Assembly: GCA_027488155.1 (NCBI GenBank)
Contig: JAIYCE010000084.1
Location: forward strand, 1 to 64,000
Length of the DNA: 64,000 bases
From: Hyphomicrobiales bacterium
Lineage (GTDB): Bacteria > Pseudomonadota > Alphaproteobacteria > Rhizobiales > Beijerinckiaceae
Reading direction: 5' to 3'
Position numbers and translations under genes: made by a program. Each line of letters starts with the position of its first letter. The stretch's first letter is position 1. The notes beneath the pieces are model-generated. The model worked only from the letters and a program-made list of their open reading frames with translations, searched no databases and was not told where the DNA came from. Below are positions 29,960 through 38,772 of the stretch, piece by piece.

Positions 29960-30668
29960 GTTTCTGTTCCATTTCTTCGTAGGTTCCGGGAGGCGGACGC
30001 ACAACTATTTCTTCGCCGAGTGCACCCAATTCATACTTTGATAATTCAGCGTCTAAATATTCTGTGTATTCTGCCCGAACCAAATTGATCGCGCTTTTGA
30101 GTTCATCAGGCGTCGAGAACCAAAGCTCAATCATGCCATCATAAACGCCTTCACCACTTATCAAAGAGAGGTTGCCGTCTGTCTTTGAGTTAAGCAGCTG
30201 CCCGGCTTCATCAACGCAGACGCGCGCGCTTTGCGCCTTTACTTGGCCCGGTAAGTCGGGAAGAAACGCGTGCCACGACTCACAAAAGTCACCCCGAGCC
30301 ATTCCCATTTGGCGCTTTCCGGAAATTACAAGCTTAAAAGGTGTTTCGGAAAGACTGCAACCAATGAAACGCCACTTTTCTGAGACCAGCATATGCTCCC
30401 GGCGACCAAGATACTGGATGGCATCAGCCGAACCCTTGCGGCCAATGTCGGAGGCATAGGATGCTTGGCAGGCCTCTCTGCTATCAAACCAAAGTTGAGC
30501 GATTCCATCAGCGGGTGGGTCACCGGCTTCTATCGAGAAGCCGAGCATATAACCGCGTAAATTTGGGAATTTGGCCGCCATAGGGCCATGGATTGTACGC
30601 CAACGGTTTTCAAATTCCGGACGCGTCATCCCCGCTGCACGTTTTTGATACGTGACTAACTTTATCAC
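29952..30668 (-). CDS. EthD-domain protein, apparently two tandem EthD-like domains
   Basis: LVTYQKRAAGMTRPEFENRWRTIHGPMAAKFPNLRGYML and KLVISGKRQMGMARGDFCESWHAFLPDLPGQVKAQSARVCV; GTG start. Confidence 0.7.
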   Translation of the reverse strand: MIKLVTYQKRAAGMTRPEFENRWRTIHGPMAAKFPNLRGYMLGFSIEAGDPPADGIAQLWFDSREACQASYASDIGRKGSADAIQYLGRREHMLVSEKWRFIGCSLSETPFKLVISGKRQMGMARGDFCESWHAFLPDLPGQVKAQSARVCVDEAGQLLNSKTDGNLSLISGEGVYDGMIELWFSTPDELKSAINLVRAEYTEYLDAELSKYELGALGEEIVVRPPPGTYEEMEQKHD

Positions 30669-30801
30669 GATCGCCTCCCTCGGCTTATCGCGCGCGTGAA
30701 TGTCAGCAGCATTTTTGCTGTCAGGACATCCGCGTTTCCCCTCGTCGAGTATGATCCAAGCAGCGACTTGAAAAAGCTTTATTGTTAGGACAATGTGTTG
30801 A

Positions 30802-31722
30802 TTGGAAATCGACAATCCGGGAGATAGGGTGCTTCACCCCGACGACATTCGTCTCTTTTTGGCTACAGTGCGGGCAGGTGGCTTCAGTGCTGCCGGCCAA
30901 CAAGTTGGCATGACGAGGTCGGCGGTCAGCCGGCGCATAGATCAATTAGAGAGTAGGATCGGTGTTCGCCTTTTGCAGCGCACAACCCGCCATTTTTCAT
31001 TAACGGAACCAGGGCAGGCTTTCTTCGAAAAATGCTCACACATCATTGAAGAGCTTGACTACGTTGAGAATGCGCTTCTTGAAGAATTTTCGACTCCGAG
31101 AGGCGACATTCGTATCAACTGCGCCGTTATGATCGGCCTTAAATTGATCATTCCACGTTTAGATGAACTCAAAGAGAGCCAGCCTAATCTACGTTTTCAT
31201 ATCGATTTATCAGATCAACCAGTTCAGCGAAATGATCAGCAGCATGATATCTATATTCGGTTTGGAGCCGTAGAGGATCCTAACCTCGTATCAAGCCTGC
31301 TAGCAAGAAGCAGTCGTATACTTTGCGCTGCACCTAGCTATATCGCTAAGCATGGATCCCCGAATAGCATTGAGGATCTTAACCAACATACCTGCTTGCT
31401 CATTAGTGGGCTTGGCTCAAATTTTAATGATTGGATCTTTCAAGACAATGGAAACAGAGTAACTTTTAGAGCAACAGGCAATCTGATTTTTAATAGCGGC
31501 GATGGTCATTACGAAGCCTTGATAGCCGGGCTCGGCATTGGCAGAGTTACACAAATACTAGCTCAAAATGATATCGATGCAGGTCGCCTTGTACCTATTC
31601 TAGGTGATAAGCATAGCAGTGTAGCAGAACCAATCCACGCACTTTTTCACGGCGGCACTAAAACGCCTAAGAAAGTCCGATCCGTAGTTGAATATTTTCG
31701 TAAAAGCTTGAAGAAGATTTGA
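30802..31722 (+). CDS. LysR family transcriptional regulator, divergent from the EthD/PRISE/TRAP operon
   Basis: DDIRLFLATVRAGGFSAAGQQVGMTRSAVSRRIDQLESRIGVRLLQRTTRHFSLTEPGQAFF. Confidence 0.92.
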   Translation: MEIDNPGDRVLHPDDIRLFLATVRAGGFSAAGQQVGMTRSAVSRRIDQLESRIGVRLLQRTTRHFSLTEPGQAFFEKCSHIIEELDYVENALLEEFSTPRGDIRINCAVMIGLKLIIPRLDELKESQPNLRFHIDLSDQPVQRNDQQHDIYIRFGAVEDPNLVSSLLARSSRILCAAPSYIAKHGSPNSIEDLNQHTCLLISGLGSNFNDWIFQDNGNRVTFRATGNLIFNSGDGHYEALIAGLGIGRVTQILAQNDIDAGRLVPILGDKHSSVAEPIHALFHGGTKTPKKVRSVVEYFRKSLKKI

Positions 31723-31790
31723 TTCTGTTTTGTTTATTGTTTCAACCCCGATATTCATCAAGCCATCGCTGCGACGTCAACGTGCCGGGG

Positions 31791-31930
31791 CGGATGCGCA
31801 TAGTTTGGTTCAATAAACAGCCGAGTAAATTGACCAAGAAGAACCAGCGATTTTGCGTCTCCGCATATCCGACGCCCAAACATGAGCACTATTCCCGTGC
31901 AAAAGCGGTTTAGTCGCCGGAAACAGGCAT
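31791..31930 (+). repeat. Left copy of an imperfect ~140-bp direct repeat
   Basis: cggatgcgcatagtttgg...agaagaaccagcg.ttttgc..ctccgcatatcc...gcaaaagcg shared with 36230-36369. Confidence 0.8.
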
Positions 31931-32202
31931 GCCTCGGAGAAGAACGGATTTAGCGCTTAGAAGCCTTGGTTGGATGAATCATCATCGCGGAGATTGCTCG
32001 AAGACAGCTTTCAGCCAAAACTTTCTATTCCTGCGGACATTGGTTTCGCAACGATGATTATGAAGGAAACCAGAACCCCAGGCAGGAAGCCTAACCCATT
32101 GAAAATACTTGGTTTTATCGTTGCACTTCACGCAACCGCTTCATGGGTGAAGTTCACTTTCAAGTATATCAATTTAACTTGATCTTATGACGGTTTTGCA
32201 CC

Positions 32203-34371
32203 GTGAACTTTTCTTTCCGGGCCGCAATGAAGAGGGGTGCCCAACTGGGTAATCCCCTGAAAGGAAATGCTGTGGCAAGTGTGACTAAAATTCAATGGGC
32301 CTGGGGTCAAAATCAGGTCATCAATTTTAATAGCGCATCAGACACCCTCGATTTCGGCTGGTTTCAGTCGGGTCAGTACGCGGTATCCGAGGTGAACGGC
32401 TCGGTCGTGATTGCAATTCCGTCGAACAACCAGACCTATACGTTGTCTGGCGTCTCGCTCAACGAATTATCGCTGCAAAATATCCGCGCCAACGATAGTT
32501 CGGTGGTGAGCGCGTGGCAGAAGCTACTGGCCGATGCGCCAGCCCCAGTCCAGCCAACGCCGTTAGAACCCGCCCCGGTTGAACCGACACCTGTCGATCA
32601 GACACCTGTCGATCAGACACCTGTCGATCCTACCCCGGTTGAGCCCACTCCGGTTGTTCCCCCTGCCGGCGGTGGCGATGGTACTGCTGGTAGTCTGCCT
32701 ATCATTGCGGCTTACTATCCAGAATGGGCCATCTATTCTCGCGATTTTAATGTGGCAGACATTCCAGCGGGTCATCTGACGCATTTGATTTACGCGTTTT
32801 CAAAGATTGATACCAGCGGCCGCATGAGCCTGTTCGACTCGTACGCGGCGATCGAAAAAACTTTTTCGGCCAGCGACAGTGTGGATGGCAAGGCCGATAC
32901 GTGGGATCAAACCTTGGCCGGCAACTTTAACCAGCTCGCCGAGCTTAAAGCAGCCAACCCTGCATTGAAGACGATGATTGCTGTAGGTGGCTGGACACTT
33001 TCGGGCCCATTTTCGGATGTGGCTAGCACGGCGGAGGGCCGCGCGACCTTTGCCGATTCTGCATTCAATTTCCTCCAGAAATACACCATGTTTGATGGCA
33101 TCGATTTCGACTGGGAATATCCGGGCGGTGGCGGTTTGGAATCCAACATCGTGCGGCCTGAAGATGGCAAAAATTACGCATTACTGCTGCAAGAAGTCCG
33201 GGATCGTCTGGACACCCTTGAAGTCACCACCGGCCGTGAGTACCAGATTTCGGTCGCATCGCCCGCCGGTGCCGACAAGATTGCCAATATGGATCTGGTG
33301 GGGATGAAACCGTCCGTCGATTTCTTCAACCTCATGGCCTATGATTTCCATGGCGGTTGGGAAACAACCACCGGCCATCAGGCCCCCATGTTTGACACCA
33401 TCGGTGGCAACTACGATATCGCCACTGCCGTCGATCTGTATTTGGCAGCTGGGGTTGAGGCATCTGCCATCGTGCTCGGCACGCCCGCTTATACGAGGGC
33501 CTGGTCAGGCGTTCAGGACGGTGGTGATGGAGGCTGGAATGCGCCAAGCACTGGCCTCGCCCAAGGCAGCTTCGAGCGCGGCGTTTACGACTATAAGGAT
33601 ATTGTCGACAAGGTGACCGACCCGGATAGCGACTGGGAGATCTATTGGGACGACGAAGCGCAGGCTGCCTACACCTACAGCGCTTCGGAACAAGTGTTCT
33701 CGACCATGGAACCCCCCGCCTCGATTGCCCTTAAGTCGCAATGGGCGCAGTCCAAGGGCTTGGGTGGTCTTATGCTCTGGGATCTTTCAGGGGATGTGTC
33801 TTCCGGGCCGGAGAGTCTGTCGGGCGCGGCTTACCAAAGCTGGTATGCTGGCGCGAGCGTAGACACGATTGCTACAGCATCGGCACTCAGCCCCGATCAT
33901 GTGATCGGTGGAAATGGTGCCATGGATAGCTTTGTGGATTACGTCTACGAGCCGCCCGTGGTGATACCGCCGACTGGCGGTGGCACGAGTGGAACGTCGG
34001 GTGACTCCGGTGGCCAGAATGGCGGTAGCGCGCCGCCGACACAGACCGACCTTTCTGGTCAGACCTACGGCATTGGCTGGTCGTGGGGCAAACATCAGGT
34101 GCTGGACTTCAAACCCGATGCGGACACTCTGGACTTTGGCTGGGCATTCCAGGCCGGTCAATTGTCGCTGACCGAGGCTAATGGCTCGACTGTACTAGCC
34201 ATTTCCAGCAATTCGCAGAGTTACATCCTAAATGGGGTGAGTCTGGATGAATTAAGTCTGGCGAACTTTGCATCGAAGGATGCGGGGGTGATGGCCTACT
34301 TCAAATCGGTGCTTGATGCTGCGGACGTTCAAGTGGTCGGTGTTGTCAACGATACAGGCTTAGTCCTTTAA
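32203..34371 (+). CDS. GH18 chitinase flanked by two copies of a ~75-aa accessory domain
   Basis: GH18 catalytic motif FDGIDFDWEYPGG; N-terminal WAWGQNQVINFNSASDTLDFGW and C-terminal WSWGKHQVLDFKPDADTLDFGW homologous domains. Confidence 0.9.
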   Translation: MNFSFRAAMKRGAQLGNPLKGNAVASVTKIQWAWGQNQVINFNSASDTLDFGWFQSGQYAVSEVNGSVVIAIPSNNQTYTLSGVSLNELSLQNIRANDSSVVSAWQKLLADAPAPVQPTPLEPAPVEPTPVDQTPVDQTPVDPTPVEPTPVVPPAGGGDGTAGSLPIIAAYYPEWAIYSRDFNVADIPAGHLTHLIYAFSKIDTSGRMSLFDSYAAIEKTFSASDSVDGKADTWDQTLAGNFNQLAELKAANPALKTMIAVGGWTLSGPFSDVASTAEGRATFADSAFNFLQKYTMFDGIDFDWEYPGGGGLESNIVRPEDGKNYALLLQEVRDRLDTLEVTTGREYQISVASPAGADKIANMDLVGMKPSVDFFNLMAYDFHGGWETTTGHQAPMFDTIGGNYDIATAVDLYLAAGVEASAIVLGTPAYTRAWSGVQDGGDGGWNAPSTGLAQGSFERGVYDYKDIVDKVTDPDSDWEIYWDDEAQAAYTYSASEQVFSTMEPPASIALKSQWAQSKGLGGLMLWDLSGDVSSGPESLSGAAYQSWYAGASVDTIATASALSPDHVIGGNGAMDSFVDYVYEPPVVIPPTGGGTSGTSGDSGGQNGGSAPPTQTDLSGQTYGIGWSWGKHQVLDFKPDADTLDFGWAFQAGQLSLTEANGSTVLAISSNSQSYILNGVSLDELSLANFASKDAGVMAYFKSVLDAADVQVVGVVNDTGLVL
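32586..32630 (+). repeat. Three tandem 15-bp repeats encoding the TPVDQ linker
   Basis: gacacctgtcgatca x3 (last ends gatcc). Confidence 0.9.
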
Positions 34372-34385
34372 AACTTATTCAATGG

Positions 34386-34419
34386 GGGAGGTTGGTTTTT
34401 AAACCACCCTCCCTTTTTT
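34386..34419 (+). terminator. Intrinsic terminator after the chitinase gene
   Basis: GGGAGGTTGGTTT-TT-AAACCACCCTCCC followed by TTTTTT. Confidence 0.75.
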
Positions 34420-34426
34420 GATGGCG

Positions 34427-34891
34427 CTACATCACCAGCAACGCGGCATCGGCAATGCCGAGTTCATCCAAAAGCCCGATAACAGCCTCGAACCATGCGT
34501 CGGGACTGGCCAAGCGCAGAAGCGCGGCGGCAGCCAGTATGATGAAAATGCGCGAAATCCGACCGGCAGAGCGCCATTGAGTGACGAGCCTCTGGAGTAT
34601 GTTTTGGCGCGCTGGTGTCAGGTTATTGAGCAGCTTTTGTAAAGCCAAGTCCGGGTTACGGTCGGCACCGATGCGGCGTACAACCTGACTCAGTTGTTCT
34701 GTAAATTGTAAGGCATTCTGCGATGCTGGATTATCCGCCAGATAAGCATCGACAAAGTCTTTGTCTGATGCTGAAAGCTGCCGGGTGACATAAAAGGGCA
34801 AGAGTTGCTGAAAACGCTGGGCGTCGTTTTGTGATGCGCTCGGCTCAGACATAGGCTTGGGCCCCACCAACGGCGTTTCTGACGCAGTCAC
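34427..34891 (-). CDS. Putative membrane-anchored anti-sigma factor
   Basis: LLPFYVTRQLSASDKDFVDAYLADNP (zinc-finger-less anti-sigma-like N-terminus), one TM; overlaps the ECF sigma stop. Confidence 0.6.
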   Translation of the reverse strand: MTASETPLVGPKPMSEPSASQNDAQRFQQLLPFYVTRQLSASDKDFVDAYLADNPASQNALQFTEQLSQVVRRIGADRNPDLALQKLLNNLTPARQNILQRLVTQWRSAGRISRIFIILAAAALLRLASPDAWFEAVIGLLDELGIADAALLVM

Positions 34892-35435
34892 TTATTTTGG
34901 CGCGCGCATTAAACAATCGGCTCTTAATGGTGCCGATCGGACATTCAAGCCGTTCTGCCACGCGCTCCATAGGTTCCTCTTCAAACCATGTCCAAAAGAA
35001 TGCCTCCCGATGGGCGACCGGGAGCCGATCGATACAGGCGCGTATGATCTCATCCATTTCGCGACTTTCGAGTTGGCTCAGCACGTTCCAGTCGGGGTCA
35101 GGCAGGCCCTCGAGTTCATCACCATCAATATGCACCATGGCACGGGCCAGCGCGACGTTCTGCTTGCGCATCCAAGTGCCACAGACATTTTTGGCAATGC
35201 CACACAACCAGGTCTTATAGGTGGAACTGGCGTTGTAATGGGCTGATTTGCTGAAGGCTATCATGAAGGTGTCATTGAGAATTTCTTCTGCGGCAGCATC
35301 ATCCCTCACCCGCAGACGGATGAAAGAAAACACCGTAGCCTGATAGTGGCGATATACTATTTCAATGGCTTTATTGTCGCCCGCACCGACTTTGTTCAGC
35401 AAAATCGTCAGTTCATTTTCCGGCAGATCTTTCAT
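34845..35435 (-). CDS. ECF RNA polymerase sigma factor
   Basis: IVYRHYQATVFSFIRLRVRDDAAAEEILNDTFMIAFSKSA...PVAHREAFFWTWFEEEPMERVAERLECPIGTIKSRLFNARAKI. Confidence 0.9.
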   Translation of the reverse strand: MKDLPENELTILLNKVGAGDNKAIEIVYRHYQATVFSFIRLRVRDDAAAEEILNDTFMIAFSKSAHYNASSTYKTWLCGIAKNVCGTWMRKQNVALARAMVHIDGDELEGLPDPDWNVLSQLESREMDEIIRACIDRLPVAHREAFFWTWFEEEPMERVAERLECPIGTIKSRLFNARAKISDCVRNAVGGAQAYV

Positions 35436-35593
35436 GCTGAATGGTCGGATTTCATTGGGTCAATGTCAATTTCTATACACGGCGATTGTATCAGATGGGA
35501 TTCTCAGAATTTTTCTTCAAAAACCATTTATCCTGCCCATAGAAGGCCGAACACCCATCAGTTTAGCAAATCAAGAAGTACCCAAAATGGGTA

Positions 35594-35818
35594 TCAACAA
35601 CCCAATATCGTTCGCTTTGTGTTAGGATATAAAAACATTTCCGAAACACGGGACAATGGTCCTGCGACCATCGCCAAAGTAGCAGATTGCAGAATAGCCC
35701 ATGAATGGCGAGCCTGAATACCTAAGGCAAATAATGTGCGGAGGACCGGACCGGGCGCAACGAAGCTAGCTACGATCTGCGGAAGCGTGTCGTCGAGCAA
35801 TTCGGTATCCTTTTCCAT
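35594..35818 (-). CDS. Hypothetical protein, in frame directly after the TAG stop of 35819-36154
   Basis: Open frame only; stop TAG at 35819-35821 abuts ATG at 35816-35818 in the same frame. Confidence 0.3.
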   Translation of the reverse strand: MEKDTELLDDTLPQIVASFVAPGPVLRTLFALGIQARHSWAILQSATLAMVAGPLSRVSEMFLYPNTKRTILGC

Positions 35819-36154
35819 CTATTCTTGGATAAACGCCTGCGGCACGTCGGTTTGCATCTCTAAAGGCAGCTGACCCGAGAAAATTGTTTGGCGGAGCCAA
35901 TCGCGCCTAAAGAAGGCCGTACGCTTTTCTTCAGGCGTCAATGGTCTTCGCTTTTGGTTTAAATTCTCGTGCACCCGAAATTCGGTCGGGTTACCTGACA
36001 TTCTGGCAATGAGTTCGGGTCTCACTATTTCCTGAACTGTCCCGCCCTGTTCTTTCAATTTCTTGAAAAGGACATCAAGAAAACGGTGCTTTCGGCGGTC
36101 TAGTTCGGCCAGTGCCGACAAGCAAAGCCACTCAAAAAAATTCGCGCACATCAT
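35819..36154 (-). CDS. Hypothetical protein
   Basis: Open frame with plausible composition; no family recognised. Confidence 0.4.
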   Translation of the reverse strand: MMCANFFEWLCLSALAELDRRKHRFLDVLFKKLKEQGGTVQEIVRPELIARMSGNPTEFRVHENLNQKRRPLTPEEKRTAFFRRDWLRQTIFSGQLPLEMQTDVPQAFIQE

Positions 36155-36229
36155 CGGTTACGGCGGCCGAGGAATTCGCCGCCCTATTTCGTTTTCCTGA
36201 CGATGCGTTGTGGTTCCGCGAGCTTTTTG

Positions 36230-36369
36230 CGGATGCGCATAGTTTGGCTCTACAAACAGTGGGCGAATTCAGCGCAGAAGAACCAGCGGTTTTGCACCTC
36301 CGCATATCCACTGCACAAACACATGCGTTATTCCCCCGCAAAAGCGCGGTTTCAGCCGGAGACCGGCAC
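36230..36369 (+). repeat. Right copy of the imperfect direct repeat, abutting tRNA-Gln
   Basis: Aligned by eye to 31791-31930, roughly 70-75% identity with several blocks of 10-18 identical bases. Confidence 0.8.
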
Positions 36370-36392
36370 AAATCGGTTTTCTGGAAACCGGC

Positions 36393-36467
36393 TGGCTGGG
36401 GCGGGAGGATTCGAACCTCCGCATGGCGGAATCAAAATCCGCTGCCTTACCGCTTGGCGACGCCCCA
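36393..36467 (-). tRNA. tRNA-Gln (anticodon TTG), CCA encoded
   Basis: Minus: TGGGGCGTCGCCAAGCGGTAAGGCAGCGGATTTTGATTCCGCCATGCGGAGGTTCGAATCCTCCCGCCCCAGCCA; cloverleaf arms and T loop GTTCGAATC. Confidence 0.95.
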
Positions 36468-36620
36468 TCAATGGCCGGGAGAGCCGTTTGACATAGGACA
36501 AGGCGGGGGGCAAATGAAAAATGGCCGATTGCCCGAGGAGAGCGCTTTCGCGCTTGCGGAGGCACCATCAGGCGGCTATATGTCGCCGCGCTTACGGGGT
36601 TTCGGCCCTGTTCGTCATGT

Positions 36621-36697
36621 CGGAGTGTAGCGCAGTCTGGTAGCGCACTACGTTCGGGACGTAGGGGTCGCAGGTTCAAATCCTGCCACTCCGACCA
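36621..36697 (+). tRNA. tRNA-Pro (anticodon CGG), CCA encoded
   Basis: CGGAGTGTAGCGCAGTCTGGTAGCGCACTACGTTCGGGACGTAGGGGTCGCAGGTTCAAATCCTGCCACTCCGACCA. Confidence 0.95.
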
Positions 36698-36938
36698 TTC
36701 ATTCAAGCGGGGCGGCCATCCCGAGGCCTTTACGGCCCTCTCTGTGTTTCGACCATCACTTACTTGGTGGTCTATGGCCCAGATGGGCTTAGATTGTTTG
36801 TTTTAGCCAGCTCCCACTGCTCCCAGCTTACATGCGGATGCCACTCGTCTGGATATAGCGCGGCTGGATGCAGGCCATTCGCTGCTCTTGCACTTCCCAA
36901 AATGCATCGTTTAGGGGGCCGCAGGAAAGGTCGAGCGA

Positions 36939-37496
36939 TCAATCGCCAAGCTGACCCGGCCTCGCGACCTCATGCTCGACCCAGTGCAATTCCCCGCCAA
37001 AATCCTCGCCCGGGTGCACAGCCAATAGCTCAGTCAGCCGATTGCGGGCGCGGTTAACGCGGCTCTTCATCGTCCCAATGGCGCACCCGCAGATCCCGGC
37101 GGCTTCTTCATAAGATAGCCCCGAAGCACCCACCAAAATCAGGGCTTCTCGTTGATCGGGCGGTAATTTCTGAAGTGCCGTCTTAAAATCGAGGAAGTCC
37201 ATATGACCCATCTGGGCCGGGATACTGGCGAGCCGCGCCGCAAATTGCCCTTCCGGGTCGGCAACCTCGCGGCGTCTCTTGCGGTACTCAGAGTAAAATA
37301 TGTTGCGCAAAATGGTGAAGAGCCAGGCCGACATGTTGGACCCTTCGGTAAAGGAATGCAGATTGCTCCAAGCTTTGACCAAGGTTTCTTGAACAAGATC
37401 ATCTGCGCGGTCCATATTGCCGCACAACGACATGGCAAACGCACGCAGACTGGGGATGGCGGCAAGAAGTGCGGACTTGACGTCCTCGGCGCTCAT
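36939..37496 (-). CDS. ecfG: General stress response sigma factor EcfG
   Basis: LCGNMDRADDLVQETLVKAWSNLHSFTEGSNMSAWLFTILRNIFYSEYRKRRREV...LPPDQREALILVGASGLSYEEAAGICGCAIGTMKSRVNRAR; linked to nepR/phyR. Confidence 0.93.
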   Translation of the reverse strand: MSAEDVKSALLAAIPSLRAFAMSLCGNMDRADDLVQETLVKAWSNLHSFTEGSNMSAWLFTILRNIFYSEYRKRRREVADPEGQFAARLASIPAQMGHMDFLDFKTALQKLPPDQREALILVGASGLSYEEAAGICGCAIGTMKSRVNRARNRLTELLAVHPGEDFGGELHWVEHEVARPGQLGD

Positions 37497-37768
37497 GATG
37501 ACGCCTTTGTTGAGGGGTCCTTAGGGTCTTCCGATGCCGGCGCGCCTTTCGCTTCCGGCTTCCCCTGATCGAGCTTTTCCAGCAGATCAAGAAAGCGATC
37601 TGGGACGGGTTGGCTCAGCAGATCATCGTAAACGGCGCGCAACTGCCGCCCGATATGGTCCTGAACCTGCATTTGGATGGAGGCCCCACTCTTTGGAGGA
37701 CGCCGACGGGACCTTCCAGGCGAATCGCCCTTGGCTCCCCGCGCTGGCGTCGTATTGTTCTGGTCCAT
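37493..37768 (-). CDS. nepR: Anti-sigma factor NepR
   Basis: DHIGRQLRAVYDDLLSQPVPDRFLDLLEKLDQG; 4-nt overlap with ecfG. Confidence 0.93.
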   Translation of the reverse strand: MDQNNTTPARGAKGDSPGRSRRRPPKSGASIQMQVQDHIGRQLRAVYDDLLSQPVPDRFLDLLEKLDQGKPEAKGAPASEDPKDPSTKASS

Positions 37769-37806
37769 TAATCCCTCCGTGCCGCCCGCTCCGGGCGACG
37801 GTTCCT

Positions 37807-37832
37807 AACGCAAAGGCCCTGCCTTCGGTTCC
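37807..37832 (-). promoter_or_regulatory. EcfG-type promoter of nepR-ecfG
   Basis: Minus: GGAAC-N17-CGTT, ~40 nt upstream of the nepR ATG. Confidence 0.88.
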
Positions 37833-37852
37833 CTTTAATCTGCGTGAGTCCG

Positions 37853-37878
37853 GGAACCTTTGCGAGTGCTTGGCTGTT
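37853..37878 (+). promoter_or_regulatory. Near-consensus EcfG promoter for phyR
   Basis: GGAAC-N17-TGTT (one mismatch to CGTT). Confidence 0.55.
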
Positions 37879-37953
37879 GTAAAAGTCCATGGGGTAAGTT
37901 CAGCGTCGCCCACGGTGCACCTTGAGCTTACCAGGCCCCGTATTGAGGTGACT

Positions 37954-38772
37954 ATGCCATCGGCGTCAGAGAAGATTGCTCCCCACCTGCCCTATCTCCG
38001 CCGGTTTGCGCGTGCCCTCACCGGCACACAAACAGTGGGAGACATCTATGTTCAAGCAGCCCTTGAAGCGCTCATTGCTGAGCCCGACCATCTGACGCGG
38101 GCGCGGGATGTACGCACCGTCCTCTACAAGCTGCTCCTAGGGGTGTGGCGCTCTATGCCCATCCATGCTCAGGCCGATGCCAGCACCACCTCCCCTATCG
38201 AGGTCAGCGCGCGCCGCAATCTTGAGGCTATAACGCCGCGTCCCCGGATTGCGTTCCTCTTGCGCTCGCTGGAAGGTTTTTCGATCGAGCAAATTGCGCA
38301 AACACTCGACTGCTCAGTCGCCGACGCACAGAGCCTGATTGATGCCGCGGGGCGCGAGATCGCCGAACAAATCAAAACAGATGTGCTGATTATCGAAGAC
38401 GAACCTTTTATTGCCCTCGATCTGCAAACGCTTGTGGAAGATCTTGGCCATCGTGTTGTCGACATTGCGCGCACACATGCGGAAGCGATTTCTGCCATCG
38501 AGACCTTTAAGCCCGGCCTCATCCTTGCCGATATTCAACTCGCAGATGGTTCCTCAGGGCTGGAGGCCGTCAACGAAATACTCGCTACGATGGAAGTGCC
38601 GGTGGTTTTCATCACTGCCTATCCCGAACGTTTTCTCACGGGCGACCGACCGGAACCGGCCTTCCTTATCACCAAGCCTTTTCTGATCGAGACAGTGAAA
38701 GCTGTGATCAGCCAAGCCTTATTCTTCGACCGCCGTTCACACCGCTCACACAGGATCGAAATGCAGGCTTGA
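37954..38772 (+). CDS. phyR: PhyR anti-anti-sigma response regulator
   Basis: N-terminal sigma-like domain HLPYLRRFARALTGTQTVGDIYVQAALEAL...; C-terminal receiver DVLIIEDEPFIALDLQTLVEDLGHRVV...LADIQLADGSSG. Confidence 0.95.
   Translation: MPSASEKIAPHLPYLRRFARALTGTQTVGDIYVQAALEALIAEPDHLTRARDVRTVLYKLLLGVWRSMPIHAQADASTTSPIEVSARRNLEAITPRPRIAFLLRSLEGFSIEQIAQTLDCSVADAQSLIDAAGREIAEQIKTDVLIIEDEPFIALDLQTLVEDLGHRVVDIARTHAEAISAIETFKPGLILADIQLADGSSGLEAVNEILATMEVPVVFITAYPERFLTGDRPEPAFLITKPFLIETVKAVISQALFFDRRSHRSHRIEMQA

Noticed and set aside
36269-36706. 145-aa minus ORF (NEWSEWQDLNLRPLRPERSALPDCATLRH...)
   Set aside because: Its ends are translations of tRNA-Pro and tRNA-Gln antisense/sense sequence, a common artefactual 'protein'; both tRNAs are clear.
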